Below are positions 50,512 to 58,601 of a stretch of 64,000 nucleotides of DNA, piece by piece (positions within the stretch are counted from its first letter, which is position 1; every line of letters begins with the position of its first letter). Under the pieces are notes generated by a model. It was given only the letters and a program-made list of their open reading frames with translations. It searched no databases and was not told the origin of the DNA. Origin of the DNA: a virus; the IMG/VR virus record IMGVR_UViG_3300036861_000610, positions 1 through 64,000 of that record; one strand, given 5' to 3'. The position numbers and the translations under genes are program-made.

Positions 50512-50630
50512 AAGGCACCCCAGTTTTTTCAGTCCACGATCATTGCCTCGCGAGCCTGATCGCTTTCCTTTGCGTCAATGTCGTGCGTCCCCCTGGGGTT
50601 AGGGCTTGACGCTGTCCGTGGAACCGGGCG

Positions 50631-50822
50631 TGGACCTGGCGGGATTCGAACCCGCGACCAATGTAGGCGGTGAGGTAACGCGCTTCCCTGCCGAGGGTTG
50701 AAGTTCCTTGTCCTGTGGTCTTCTACACCACGGGCTCGGTCCCGGTGCATCCGATAAACCCTTTTCCGTCGTGACCCGGCTCCGTTTTTCCGGCGCTCTG
50801 ACCCTTCCTGAGCTACAGGCCC
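50631..50822 (-). ncRNA. Expanded tRNA-like RNA (192 nt)
   Basis: Perfect acceptor GGGCCTG/CAGGTCC, D arm GCTC/GAGC with GG in loop, T arm GCGGG TTCGAAT CCCGC. About 135 nt separate D and T arms, including a 5-bp/7-nt hairpin GTGGT-GTAGAAG-ACCAC (anticodon-like AGA) and a possible GTGTAG/CTACAT stem. Confidence 0.5.
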
Positions 50823-50835
50823 ATTGCTCCTTGCG

Positions 50836-50911
50836 TGGATCCGACGGGATTCGAACCCGTACCTCTGCAAACCGTTAGCTGCTTATGCTCTCGCCATTAA
50901 GCTACGGACCC
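50836..50911 (-). tRNA. tRNA, anticodon uncertain
   Basis: Acceptor GGGTCCG/CGGATCC, D and T arms canonical. Anticodon stem TAAGC/GTTTG with an 8-nt loop AGCTAACG; no confident anticodon. Confidence 0.65.
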
Positions 50912-50922
50912 ATTATTGACGA

Positions 50923-51087
50923 CTACCTTGAACCGCACCCACAGGAAATCTGCCCTGAGCCACCGCAGGTTCCGCAGGTTCTCTGCAGACCGCCGCTGGC
51001 GCGTATGAAGCCTTTACCATCACATGCGGCGCACTTGGTGTACCCATTGCCGCGACAGTTTGGGCACACCGGCTTCTTGTCTGCCAC
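50923..51087 (-). CDS. DnaJ-type zinc mini-protein (copy 12)
   Basis: 54 aa. Modules CPNCRGNG, CAACDGKG, CGTCGGSG and a final degenerate CGCGSR. GTG with AAGGA 8 nt upstream. Confidence 0.82.
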   Translation of the reverse strand: MADKKPVCPNCRGNGYTKCAACDGKGFIRASGGLQRTCGTCGGSGQISCGCGSR

Positions 51088-51153
51088 GTGTTGGTTCCTT
51101 CTGGTGAGTTGCTTTGACCGCGGGAAGCGTAATGCCCGGGGCCATCTTTTTGG

Positions 51154-51241
51154 GGTGCGTGGGAGGACTTGGTTGACCCCCATCTTCCGCCACATGTTCG
51201 CGACGTCGGAAATGCGGTGCTCTACCTTGAGCTACACGCAC
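51154..51241 (-). pseudogene. Decayed tRNA
   Basis: Acceptor GTGCGTG/CACGCAC perfect and D arm GCTC AAGGTA GAGC, but the T loop is lost (TCAACCA) and no anticodon arm is recognisable. Confidence 0.45.
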
Positions 51242-51243
51242 CG

Positions 51244-51316
51244 TGGAGCTTGCCGGACTCGAACCGGCCACCTCCGCCTTGCAAAAGCGGCGTTCTACCA
51301 GATGAACTAAAGCCCC
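51244..51316 (-). tRNA. tRNA-Ala(TGC)
   Basis: Stem CCGCT/GGCGG, loop TTTGCAA. Confidence 0.92.
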
Positions 51317-51487
51317 GCAGAAGCCAGAGCTGATGAGTAACCCTGGCTTCCTAGTCGTTTGCCGTTCTGCCCGCTCAACCGAACTACTAGGCACTCTCGA
51401 CGACTGGCGAGATTCTGGATCAGGGAAGCGCACCTTTAGACCAGTTCGTTCCTCGGGAGCTACCCGAGGCCGAGCTTCTCTGACACG

Positions 51488-51560
51488 AGCCAACGACGTG
51501 GATCGAACACGCTACCTCCCCCGTACGAAGGGGGCGCCCTACCTTCAGGGCCTCGCTGGC
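51488..51560 (-). tRNA. tRNA-Thr(CGT)
   Basis: Stem CCCCC/GGGGG, loop TTCGTAC. Confidence 0.93.
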
Positions 51561-51569
51561 ACTCTCTTG

Positions 51570-51854
51570 CTACCAGGACACTGAGACCGGCGCGTACCAG
51601 TCCATATCCTCACGGTCGGCGGCCTGCGTTTTGAGCAGGCCCTGGCGGACCGTCCGCCAGGCGGCACGCTCCTGGCCGCGCAGGTGCTTACGGAACAGCT
51701 GACCTACGCACAGGTTGCAGCCGCAGGTGTTGTACAACGGCCACGGCTCTAAGCCCTGGCCGCCGTGCCAGTCGGGGCGCCATAGCATCCGATGCCGGTT
51801 GTACGGGTCTGCCGTCTGCACCTGGAAGGGGCGATGAACGTCGGTTCGGGACAT
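51570..51854 (-). CDS. Hypothetical protein
   Basis: 94 aa with TCGCNLC in the middle (possible zinc site) and a helical C-terminus. No recognised family. GAAGGA before ATG, 42 nt after the short ORF at 51897-51917. Confidence 0.68.
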   Translation of the reverse strand: MSRTDVHRPFQVQTADPYNRHRMLWRPDWHGGQGLEPWPLYNTCGCNLCVGQLFRKHLRGQERAAWRTVRQGLLKTQAADREDMDWYAPVSVSW

Positions 51855-51896
51855 GTGACGACCTGTCCTTCGGCCGCCTGGAGACTTTCCCCAGGG

Positions 51897-51917
51897 CTAA
51901 CACCGGTTGACGTGCAT
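51897..51917 (-). CDS. Six-residue leader ORF (MHVNRC)
   Basis: AAAGGAG 8 nt before ATG, then five codons and TAG. The strong ribosome site makes chance less likely. May regulate the gene at 51570. Confidence 0.4.
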   Translation of the reverse strand: MHVNRC

Positions 51918-51951
51918 CGTGATCACTCCTTTTTAGGTCGATACTGAGCAC

Positions 51952-52158
51952 ATGAGCGAAACTGTCCAGATCATTTCCGCGGTGACCACCGGCGTGGTGG
52001 CCATCATCGCCGCCTACGGCGCCATCCAGGCCAAGAAGGTCCATACGATTGTGAATTCTCGAACCGACGCCATGGTGGCTCGGATCGACCAGTTGGTCAA
52101 GGAGCTGCATGTCCGGGGCGATGGCTCCGTTCCAGAAACCCCAGAGAAGAAGGATTGA
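51952..52158 (+). CDS. Small membrane protein with coiled-coil tail
   Basis: 68 aa: hydrophobic segment (about 7-24) then KKVHTIVNSRTDAMVARIDQ, a sequence type seen next to holin genes in actinobacteriophages. ATG 6 nt after a GATACT -10-like box; no Shine-Dalgarno. Confidence 0.7.
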   Translation: MSETVQIISAVTTGVVAIIAAYGAIQAKKVHTIVNSRTDAMVARIDQLVKELHVRGDGSVPETPEKKD

Positions 52159-52230
52159 GCCGGCGGTAGGGCTCGAACCCACTGCCTCGGAGGTACAAGC
52201 TCCGCGCTCTACCCGTTGAGCTACGCCGGC
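52158..52230 (-). tRNA. tRNA-Thr(TGT)
   Basis: Stem CGGAG/CTCCG, loop CTTGTAC. Confidence 0.93.
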
Positions 52231-52234
52231 ACTG

Positions 52235-52309
52235 TGCTCACCACGGGATTCGAACCCGTACTGTCGGCCCCCTCAAGACCGTGCCTCCTGCCAGTTGGGC
52301 TAGGTGAGC
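52235..52309 (-). tRNA. tRNA with Leu anticodon GAG, class I
   Basis: Stem CGGTC/GGCCG, loop TTGAGGG, 5-nt variable loop ACAGT. D arm GCCC...GGC like the CAG and CAA ones. Confidence 0.8.
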
Positions 52310-52315
52310 ATGCGT

Positions 52316-52519
52316 TTATGGTTTCTTTTCGACGAGAAGGTCGGCAACTCGCTGCACCTGTGTCGCCAGATGCAATAGTGCCCAGACCTGAGCATCCTGA
52401 ATTGCTGCCGCGACACAATTTGGATCTTCATGGTGCCAAGATCGTTTGAGTGAACGTCGTGCTTCTCTTTCGAAGTCTTGAACCGTCTCTACGCGTGCTG
52501 CTTCTTCTTTATGATTCAC
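52316..52519 (-). CDS. Helical hypothetical protein
   Basis: 67 aa, helical. GTG start one C after the discriminator of the expanded tRNA-like RNA at 52521. No Shine-Dalgarno. Confidence 0.68.
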   Translation of the reverse strand: MNHKEEAARVETVQDFEREARRSLKRSWHHEDPNCVAAAIQDAQVWALLHLATQVQRVADLLVEKKP

Positions 52520-52520
52520 G

Positions 52521-52629
52521 TGAAGCTGCCGGGATTCGAACCCGGGTCCTCGACTATTCCGCTGTACGGTTTTGCAGCCAAGTCGTACCCACCAGCCCCA
52601 TTTTGCTTGGCCTTGTCGCTCAGAGCTTC
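52521..52629 (-). ncRNA. Expanded tRNA-like RNA (109 nt)
   Basis: Acceptor GAAGCTC/CAGCTTC (6 of 7), D-like arm GCC...GGC with GG loop, 5-bp stem CGACT/AGTCG carrying a 25-nt loop in place of the anticodon loop, T arm CCGGG TTCGAAT CCCGG. Confidence 0.5.
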
Positions 52630-52708
52630 ACAGGCCCTTTGCGCCCACATCCGGCGGTGTTACTTAGTACCGCGCCCACCAGATAGCCAAGCTGGTGGGT
52701 TCCTAGCG

Positions 52709-52780
52709 CACCCGGCCAAGGATTCGAACCTCAACTAACAGAGTCAGAGTCTGTTGTCCTGCCATTTAGACCAGCCGGGT
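52709..52780 (-). tRNA. tRNA-Gln(CTG)
   Basis: Stem ACAGA/TCTGT, loop CTCTGAC. Confidence 0.92.
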
Positions 52781-52786
52781 AGGGGG

Positions 52787-52820
52787 AGGATCCGCAAATT
52801 CGCGGTCGGCGGATCCTCCC
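52787..52820 (-). terminator. 11-bp hairpin after HNH gene
   Basis: GGAGGATCCGC and its complement with a 12-nt loop, just downstream of the HNH gene. No T-run. Confidence 0.45.
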
Positions 52821-52824
52821 GGAA

Positions 52825-53274
52825 TCAGCGCTGAAGGGTGGCCCACGTGGGAGCGTAGGGCTTCACCTTCAGGGTCATACCGGCCTCGTTGGGCAGCCGG
52901 TCACCCTTGAGCTGATTGCACGGGTCGCAACACGCGACGGTGTTGACCCAGGTGTTCTTCCCGTCCCGAGAGACGGGGCGGATGTGGTCCACCGTGGTTC
53001 CCTTGGTGCTGCCGCAGTAGCCGCAGCACCGGTTGTCCCGACGGAGGACGCCAGCCCGAGACCAGGTCGGACCGGCCGTGTATCGCCACTTGGTGACGAT
53101 GAAGCGAAGCAATCTGACAGCGGTTGGCCGAGGCCATGCACCGAACTGTATGTCAGGCTCCGCTTCGTGGATCTCTGCTATACCGCGGCAGAGCATCCGG
53201 ATTGCGTGTCTGAGGCTAACCCGGTGCAGTGGACCGAGGTCAGCGTTCAGAACCATAACTGCTGCCCCTTGCAT
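52825..53274 (-). CDS. HNH endonuclease
   Basis: 149 aa. VMVLNADLGPLHRVSLRHAI opening, CCGYCG...VDHIRPVSRDGKNTWVNTVA...CCDPCNQLKG, the two Cys pairs and HNH core. AGGAGG 7 nt before the ATG at 53274. This class is often a packaging-associated HNH protein in actinobacteriophages but can be a homing enzyme. Confidence 0.85.
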   Translation of the reverse strand: MQGAAVMVLNADLGPLHRVSLRHAIRMLCRGIAEIHEAEPDIQFGAWPRPTAVRLLRFIVTKWRYTAGPTWSRAGVLRRDNRCCGYCGSTKGTTVDHIRPVSRDGKNTWVNTVACCDPCNQLKGDRLPNEAGMTLKVKPYAPTWATLQR

Positions 53275-53320
53275 CGAGTCACCTCCTTTGCGTGCAGAGG
53301 GGTTATCAATCTAGGTCACG

Positions 53321-53393
53321 AGCTGACGACGAGATTCGAACTCGCGACCCTCACCTTGGCAAGGTGATGCGCTACCAACTGCGCCACGTCAGC
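53321..53393 (-). tRNA. tRNA-Gly(GCC)
   Basis: Stem TCACC/GGTGA, loop TTGCCAA. Confidence 0.93.
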
Positions 53394-53474
53394 ATGTGGA
53401 AGGAGAGGAACCGTAAACCGGTCTTCCTGCCGGCATCCCGGCGCGGACCTTGTACCAGGTCTCCGTCTCCAACG

Positions 53475-53547
53475 AGCCTGCACCGGGATTCGAACCCGGA
53501 ACCTCCCCCTTACCATGGGGGCGCTCCACCTGGTGAGCTTTGCAGGC
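53475..53547 (-). tRNA. tRNA-Thr(GGT)
   Basis: Stem CCCCC/GGGGG, loop ATGGTAA. Confidence 0.93.
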
Positions 53548-53584
53548 GAAAACCCAGGCCACGAGGAGCTGGGTCAGTATTGCG

Positions 53585-53657
53585 TGCCCCCGCCCGGATT
53601 CGAACCGGGAACATCCGACTTTTGAGATCGGCGCCTCTGCCATTGGGCTACGGGGGC
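53585..53657 (-). tRNA. tRNA with Leu anticodon CAA, class I
   Basis: Stem CCGAT/GTCGG, loop CTCAAAA, 5-nt variable loop ATGTT. D arm GCCC...GGC. Confidence 0.82.
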
Positions 53658-53660
53658 GTG

Positions 53661-53945
53661 CTACCAGTAGGCCTTTTCGGGGTCGAAGTCCGCCCATAGG
53701 ATCTCAGTCTTGACGTGGGCGTAGTTGCGCAGCTGCACCAGCTCCTTGTGGGCGACGATGCAGTCGTCGCAGATCCAGACCACCAGATCGGGGGCACTCA
53801 TCGTCGGGTCCCAGATCCGGCTGCCGTAGTTGCCGTGGGCCGCGAAGAGCAGCCCGCGGTTGGGGGCTTTGGAGTCATCCTCGTAGTCTTCGGCGAAGTT
53901 TCCGAATGCCGACTCCAGGGTCTTGAGGCATTTGAAGCAGTTCAC
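53661..53945 (-). CDS. Zinc-type protein
   Basis: 94 aa with CFKC at the N-terminus and CDDC at about residue 60. GTG one C after the discriminator of tRNA-Gln(TTG). No known function. Confidence 0.72.
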   Translation of the reverse strand: MNCFKCLKTLESAFGNFAEDYEDDSKAPNRGLLFAAHGNYGSRIWDPTMSAPDLVVWICDDCIVAHKELVQLRNYAHVKTEILWADFDPEKAYW

Positions 53946-53946
53946 G

Positions 53947-54017
53947 CTCGGGCACCTAGGTTCGAACTAGGACTCCTGCATCCAAAGTACAGTGGGCTCC
54001 CATTACCCCATGCCCGA
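53947..54017 (-). tRNA. tRNA-Gln(TTG)
   Basis: Stem CTGTA/TGCAG, loop CTTTGGA. Confidence 0.92.
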
Positions 54018-54021
54018 AAGG

Positions 54022-54092
54022 AACCGAGTACGGGAATCGAACCCGTTCGATCAGTTTGGAAGACTGAGATGCAGCCATCACATTCACTCGGC
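54022..54092 (-). tRNA. tRNA-Gly(TCC)
   Basis: Stem TCAGT/ACTGA, loop CTTCCAA. Confidence 0.92.
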
Positions 54093-54247
54093 TTGGCCTG
54101 GGCGGCGAGGAACAAGTTCCCGACGCCTTGCATGTCCCCACCCTATGGGCGCGGCCCAGGCTACGAAACTGACGTTGGGCTCCCTAGGTCAGTCAACCAG
54201 GATGAGCAGCCTGGTCCCGGGGAAGAACCGGGGGGCGGCATTGCCCG

Positions 54248-54321
54248 TAGAGCGTACGGGGTTCGAACCCGTATTCTCCGCCGTGAGAGGGCGGCGAGAT
54301 GACCAATTACTCCAACGCTCC
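54248..54321 (-). tRNA. tRNA-Glu(CTC)
   Basis: Stem CCGCC/GGCGG, loop CTCTCAC. Confidence 0.93.
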
Positions 54322-54325
54322 ATTG

Positions 54326-54393
54326 TTGCCCCCGCCGCAGGGTTTTTGTGTCGGCCTTGAGCCTTTGATCGCGGCCGATCTCCCTGCGCGGGG
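54326..54393 (-). other. Long structured hairpin downstream of vWA gene
   Basis: GCCCCCGC(C)GCAGGG pairs with CCCTGCGCGGGGGC; inside lies CGGCC/GGCCG. Terminator-like or a small structured RNA; no T-run. Confidence 0.4.
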
Positions 54394-54465
54394 GCGTTCA
54401 CTGGTCAGGAATGTCTAGGGACGTCACTCTAGGCATTAAGGCGCCTGCCAGCTGTTCGTGAGTAC

Positions 54466-55488
54466 CTAGATCAGGTACAGGTACCGGGTGCCGGCGATCA
54501 GCTTCCGGTTGATCGACGTCGACTGGACGTAGATGTCGAAGTCGGGGTTGTGGTTCGGGCTCACCCGCACGTTCATGTCGGGCAGACCCACCATCTGACG
54601 CGCGTCCCGGCCGCTGTACACCTTGTGGTCCTTCTTGCCGACCACCATGATGTCCTTCGTCGCCTGGATTTCTTCACGCTTCATCAGCTGGTAGAACCCG
54701 CGGCCGGCCTGGTAGTTGTGGCCGCACGCCTTGGTGAACTCGTCGATGCGCGAGTCAGTTGGCACTGGCACCAGGACATAGGTGCCTTTTGCCATCGGCG
54801 TGAGGCCGGCCTGGGCGATGGTCTGGACGTTTACTGCGTCGGCGCCGGTGGAGAACAGGTTCCGGGTGGACCGGACGCCGGCTCGACGGGCCTGCATGTA
54901 GTTCTCGGTGGCGTCTCGGACGCGGTCTCCAGCTTCCCCGACGCCAGCTGCCGAGTTGGGGTTCCAGATCTCGATGTTGCCGGCGGAGAAGCCGAACTGT
55001 TTGGCCTCACGCATGCCCATGGCGTTGGGCACCAGTGCCGCAACGGTCCAATGGTCTTTGAGGCCGGCGAGACGCGCCTTGAGGGTGGCCGGTCGGTTAA
55101 CGCTGCGGTTTTCTTCGCCGTCGGTCAGGACGAAGACCAGGAACGAGTGGTCGCCGTAGCGTTCTGGGGTCTCCCCCAGGTGGTCCAGGGCCTGCAGTGT
55201 GGCGTCGATGAACGCGGTGTTGCCAAACGGTGTGTAGAAGCTGCTGATGCTCGGCAGCCGCAGCACATCCTTGTCCCAGACGACGCATTCGATGCGGTTG
55301 GGGTCGGCGAATGTCCACACCGAGATCCGGGTCTCCTGGTCCAATTCCTTGGACCGTCGGGCCAGGTGTTCAATCTGGCCGTCGGCGACTTTGATCAGGT
55401 CCTTTTTGTGCGGCGTCATCGAGGTCGATGCGTCTAGCACGAAGGCGATGTGGTTGATGATGTTGGCAATTGGTGCTGTCGCTGGCAT
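54466..55488 (-). CDS. von Willebrand A domain protein
   Basis: 340 aa. Complete MIDAS: DASTS (about residue 18), Thr near TPFGNTAF and LTDGEEN (about 118). C-terminal about 130 residues are a separate alpha/beta region with no motif. It lies in the tRNA array, 3.2 kb from the Ro60 gene, which carries another vWA domain. GGAG 6 nt before ATG. Confidence 0.83.
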   Translation of the reverse strand: MPATAPIANIINHIAFVLDASTSMTPHKKDLIKVADGQIEHLARRSKELDQETRISVWTFADPNRIECVVWDKDVLRLPSISSFYTPFGNTAFIDATLQALDHLGETPERYGDHSFLVFVLTDGEENRSVNRPATLKARLAGLKDHWTVAALVPNAMGMREAKQFGFSAGNIEIWNPNSAAGVGEAGDRVRDATENYMQARRAGVRSTRNLFSTGADAVNVQTIAQAGLTPMAKGTYVLVPVPTDSRIDEFTKACGHNYQAGRGFYQLMKREEIQATKDIMVVGKKDHKVYSGRDARQMVGLPDMNVRVSPNHNPDFDIYVQSTSINRKLIAGTRYLYLI

Positions 55489-55674
55489 CTATCACTCCAG
55501 GAGCTGTTGTGGATGTTGGTCCACATCCTGCTCTTGGGGTACGACAAGTTTTGTGCGCCGTGCGGCAAGGGAATGGCCGCAGTCCTTGTTAACCGCCAGC
55601 GTGGCTCGCCGCCTGGTCCTGCGGGACTTCGGCGCGGCTTCAATCGCGAGCTTCTGCTGCTTTACGGCACAACG

Positions 55675-55747
55675 TGTCCCCGGGCGGATTCGAACCGCCG
55701 TACTCCGACTTTTCAGGCCGGCGCTAAACCATCTCAGCTACAGGAAC
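55675..55747 (-). tRNA. tRNA-Phe(GAA)
   Basis: Stem CCGGC/GTCGG, loop CTGAAAA. Confidence 0.93.
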
Positions 55748-55787
55748 GTGTGCTGGATGGGTCTAGCCACCCAGACTTTTGAGGGAT

Positions 55788-55964
55788 TCAATTTGAAACG
55801 GTGCCTCGGCCGCCGCATCGGTTGCAAGGAACCGTTCCGGGTCCACCGCATCCTGTGCATTTGGTGATGTTGTCTTTTCCGCTTCCGGTGACGCCTCTTC
55901 CGCTACACGCAGAACATGTGATGGAGCCGGAGCCGGAACAGGTGGGACAAGACCGAGTAGGCAT
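55788..55964 (-). CDS. DnaJ-type zinc mini-protein (copy 13)
   Basis: 58 aa. Modules CPTCSGSG, CSACSGRG, CTGCGGPG, CNRCGGRG. Confidence 0.83.
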   Translation of the reverse strand: MPTRSCPTCSGSGSITCSACSGRGVTGSGKDNITKCTGCGGPGTVPCNRCGGRGTVSN

Positions 55965-55993
55965 GATCTTCTTTCGTTTCGGGGCGGTGAATA

Positions 55994-56066
55994 AGCCTCC
56001 CCGAGGAATCAAACCTCGAATCTCCAGCCATATAAAGACTGGCGCTCTGTCGATGAGCTAGGAGGC
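55994..56066 (-). tRNA. tRNA-Ile(TAT), second
   Basis: Stem CAGTC/GGCTG, loop TTTATAT; acceptor GCCTCCT/GGGAGGC; one nt short between acceptor and D stem. Confidence 0.82.
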
Positions 56067-56171
56067 ATGGGCCACAGTAGATGGGTCAGATCCAGGCCGT
56101 CGCCCGCTACTACCCGCGCAACGCTGCGGTTCCATTGCGAACCATGTACATTGGCTTTCCCTTTTGGTGCG

Positions 56172-56244
56172 TGGAGCTACGGGGATTCGAACCCCGGACC
56201 TTCCGCATGCGAAACGGATGCTCTACCAGCTGAGCTATAACCCC
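56172..56244 (-). tRNA. tRNA-Ala(CGC)
   Basis: Stem TCCGT/GCGGA, loop TTCGCAT. Confidence 0.93.
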
Positions 56245-56466
56245 ATGGAACCGGCGGGGGCAGGGTTACCCGCCCTGAGGCTTCCCCACGCCGGGCTTTT
56301 GTGATCCGTCTTTCTGGCCCCTCAGGACGGATCAACCGAGAGCATCTCCAGCCGCACGAAGGGCTGCTGCCAGTGAGGAAAGACTGTGCTGGGATCCCGG
56401 GAGACCACGGAGAGGCAACCGGATGAGCAGCCCTTTGCGGCCCAGGGAAGGACCGGGATCCCAGAG

Positions 56467-56539
56467 TGGAGATGAACGGATTCGAACCGATGACCTTCCG
56501 CCTGCCAGACGGATGCTCTACCAGCTGAGCTACATCCCC
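56467..56539 (-). tRNA. tRNA-Ala(GGC)
   Basis: Stem TCCGT/GCGGA, loop CTGGCAG. Confidence 0.93.
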
Positions 56540-56731
56540 AAAGGTGCCCGAGGTGGGGTGGGCTAATCCCGGTCCTACTCCCAGCTGCTGGACCTGACCC
56601 ATTGGGCAATGGGTCAACCTCTGCCGGACCCGTCTGTTGCTCCGGCCTTTCAGAAAGGGGCTTTCACCCTTACCGCAGGAGGCTTTTCTTGAAGCTTGCT
56701 TCGCTCGCGCTCAGCGTGCCTGCTATGCCTG

Positions 56732-56804
56732 TCGGGCACCCCGGGGTCGAACCGGGTGTCTTCAGTTCCCAAAACTGACGGGTTAACCGTCTCCCTCGTG
56801 CCCG
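56732..56804 (-). tRNA. tRNA-Pro(TGG)
   Basis: Stem TCAGT/ACTGA, loop TTTGGGA; acceptor CGGGCAC/GTGCCCG. Confidence 0.92.
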
Positions 56805-57081
56805 AGAGTTAGAGACTGCCCTGGCCGGCAACCGATGGCCCGTCGCTCCAACGACTATGCGGAGGAATTAGCGGTCCTCACCACGACGCGCGTTGGCCAC
56901 AACGGATCGACCGGCCAGGGCATGTATCTATGAATGTGCTCCTGGCCCGACGATGCCGCCGGGGGCCGTCACCCGAAGGTGCCGACATTCATTGGCCTTG
57001 CCAGGCCAGGAACATCTACACACATGCTGTCCACTGTGAAGTTCTCAAGAAACACTTCCCCGGTTTCCCGGTTATTTCGCG

Positions 57082-57153
57082 CGCCGCCGCAAGGATTCGA
57101 ACCCTGACTAACCGGGTTGGAGCCGGTTATGCTTGCCGTTACATCACAGCGAC
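57082..57153 (-). tRNA. tRNA-Trp(CCA)
   Basis: Stem ACCGG/CCGGT, loop CTCCAAC; acceptor GTCGCTG/CGGCGGC. Confidence 0.92.
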
Positions 57154-57539
57154 TCAATGTTCTTTTGTGTCTTCCATGCACGCATGTACTCAGCCTTTTT
57201 AGCTCGACATGGAGCACACTTGCAGTTTCTTTTGCCGGAGATCCCACCTCCATGTTCAACGGATCGCATCATGGTGGTTTTTGCTCGATGATGCTCTCCG
57301 CACAGCAGCTGACACTTGGTCAACTCGGGAAGCAGAACTTTGTCTCCTCGGTTCCACATCTTAGCTATTGAGAATTTTTTAGTTGTGGGATTAATGTGAT
57401 CAAACTCTAGGTCTTCTGTCGCATCACACTCGGCACACTTGTTACCCAGGATTTGCTTTAGTCGGCCGATAACCTGCTCATACCGAATTTGATCATATTT
57501 AGTTCTATTCCACTCCTTGGCCCACCACTCGCGGTCCAA
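57144..57539 (-). CDS. HNH endonuclease (homing type)
   Basis: 131 aa from TTG 57539 (GAGGGGGG 9 nt upstream). CAECDATEDLEFDHINP...KCQLLCGEHHRAKT is the HNH core with Cys pairs; CKCAPC at the end. AT-rich relative to neighbours. The stop is inside tRNA-Trp. Confidence 0.82.
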   Translation of the reverse strand: MDREWWAKEWNRTKYDQIRYEQVIGRLKQILGNKCAECDATEDLEFDHINPTTKKFSIAKMWNRGDKVLLPELTKCQLLCGEHHRAKTTMMRSVEHGGGISGKRNCKCAPCRAKKAEYMRAWKTQKNIESL

Positions 57540-57560
57540 GGAACAATTCCCCCCCTCTAC

Positions 57561-57599
57561 GAAAGAAGCCGCCCTGTCCGGGTTCCGGGGGGCGGCTTC
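57561..57599 (-). terminator. Rho-independent terminator
   Basis: GAAGCCGCCC/GGGCGGCTTC stem followed by TTTCG on the minus strand. Confidence 0.75.
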
Positions 57600-57618
57600 A
57601 AGATCCTTTGACCTTGAG

Positions 57619-57738
57619 CTACCCGTTGCCCGGGTTGCGCTGCTCATCGGCGTAACCGCCAAGCCGAACGAATCGGGGCATGGTGACAGCACCGGACAGC
57701 GACACTGTGTGCCACTGCTTCGAGGTGCTGCGCGTCAT
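57619..57738 (-). CDS. 39-aa protein
   Basis: CAGGAGA before ATG; product basic and amphipathic with WHTVSLSGAVTMPRF. Sits between the promoter at 57838 and a terminator, so it is the only gene of that transcript unless there is readthrough. Confidence 0.65.
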   Translation of the reverse strand: MTRSTSKQWHTVSLSGAVTMPRFVRLGGYADEQRNPGNG

Positions 57739-57837
57739 GTCCGTCTCCTGGTTGGTTGGTCTGGCGTTGAGCTTAGGGGCTTCTCCTTCAGCTCGGCAAC
57801 CCCCGGTGGTTCTGGGCGTTTCTCGCTGACATGGAGA

Positions 57838-57867
57838 ACCGTACCCGGACCCCGGGGTACGGCGCAA
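57838..57867 (-). promoter_or_regulatory. Promoter with CCCC/GGGG spacer
   Basis: TTGCGC, 18 bp, TACGGT on the minus strand; spacer includes ACCCCGGGGT. Confidence 0.7.
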
Positions 57868-57965
57868 GAGGTTTCCCCAAGATCTTTTACTGGCGGCCTC
57901 CGGAGCCAACTGACCAGGAGTTTCGTCAGGTAGCGCCGGCCGCCAACCAGGACAACGGGACAGGA

Positions 57966-58202
57966 TCACAGCTTCTTCGCTGGCTCGTTGGAGGTCGCCC
58001 AGACCGCGGCCCCAGTTCCCAGAGCGGTGAGGACCCCGAGCACGATCTCCCACACAGTGACCTTGCCGTCGGCTAGTGCGGCAACGATGGCCACCCCCAG
58101 GGAGCCGGTCACCGCAACCACAGCCTTGGCGATCGTCTGCTCCCGGGCCGGAGGTACCTGAAGGAAAAGGGTCCCCTCGACCGGGGGCTGGGAGCCTGTC
58201 AT
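57966..58202 (-). CDS. Holin-like membrane protein
   Basis: 78 aa with two hydrophobic segments (about 26-42 and 50-68), a short turn DGKVTVWE and a polar C-terminus. This fits the small two-helix holin/membrane proteins of actinobacteriophages. Assignment as holin is an inference from size and topology. Confidence 0.65.
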   Translation of the reverse strand: MTGSQPPVEGTLFLQVPPAREQTIAKAVVAVTGSLGVAIVAALADGKVTVWEIVLGVLTALGTGAAVWATSNEPAKKL

Positions 58203-58266
58203 TCATTCATTGTGCCCCCGATGATGTCCATAGAGAAGAGCCCCGGTTTCCCGGAGCCCTTGCCTA

Positions 58267-58440
58267 TCAGACCTGACCAGAGCCGCCGCAGCGGGTGCAG
58301 GTCGGTGTGCCTTGACCATTGCAGGTGCCGCATTTCCTCTTTCCACCATCGAGCCAGCCGCTTCCCCCACAGCCTCGACAGGAGAGAAAACCCAGTCCGC
58401 CGCAGGTGCCACAGGTGCCCTTCTCGTCCTTTTTTGCCAC
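58267..58440 (-). CDS. DnaJ-type zinc mini-protein (copy 14)
   Basis: 57 aa. Modules CGTCGGLG, CRGCGGSG, CGTCNGQG, CTRCGGSG. GTG overlaps the stop of copy 15 (TAGTG). Confidence 0.83.
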   Translation of the reverse strand: MAKKDEKGTCGTCGGLGFLSCRGCGGSGWLDGGKRKCGTCNGQGTPTCTRCGGSGQV

Positions 58441-58601
58441 TAGCTGAGCCTCCCGCTTCCCCCACAGCTACTGCACGACGTCAGGGTGGAACCGTTGCAG
58501 CCAGAGCACGGCTTACCTCCGACGCGCCCGGCGCCCTTGCATTTGTCGCAGGTCGTCCGGCCGCTGCCAACACACACCGGACACGGTTTCTTGTTTGCCA
58601 T
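58440..58601 (-). CDS. DnaJ-type zinc mini-protein (copy 15)
   Basis: 53 aa. Modules CPVCVGSG, CDKCKGAG, CSGCNGST, CSSCGGSG. Tandem with copy 14, and directly downstream of the Ro60 gene on the same strand. Confidence 0.83.
   Translation of the reverse strand: MANKKPCPVCVGSGRTTCDKCKGAGRVGGKPCSGCNGSTLTSCSSCGGSGRLS

Noticed and set aside
50525-50630. Frame ending DAKESDQAREAMIVD
   Set aside because: No usable start codon between the expanded tRNA-like RNA and this segment.
50631-50822. Group I intron in a tRNA
   Set aside because: The extra sequence is short, is not confined to the anticodon loop, and the flanking anticodon stem cannot be rebuilt by removing one segment.
55489-55670. Open frame upstream of the vWA gene ending LVVPQEQDVDQHPQQLLE
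   Set aside because: Composition looks protein-like but there is no ATG, GTG or TTG start in frame, so I did not call it.
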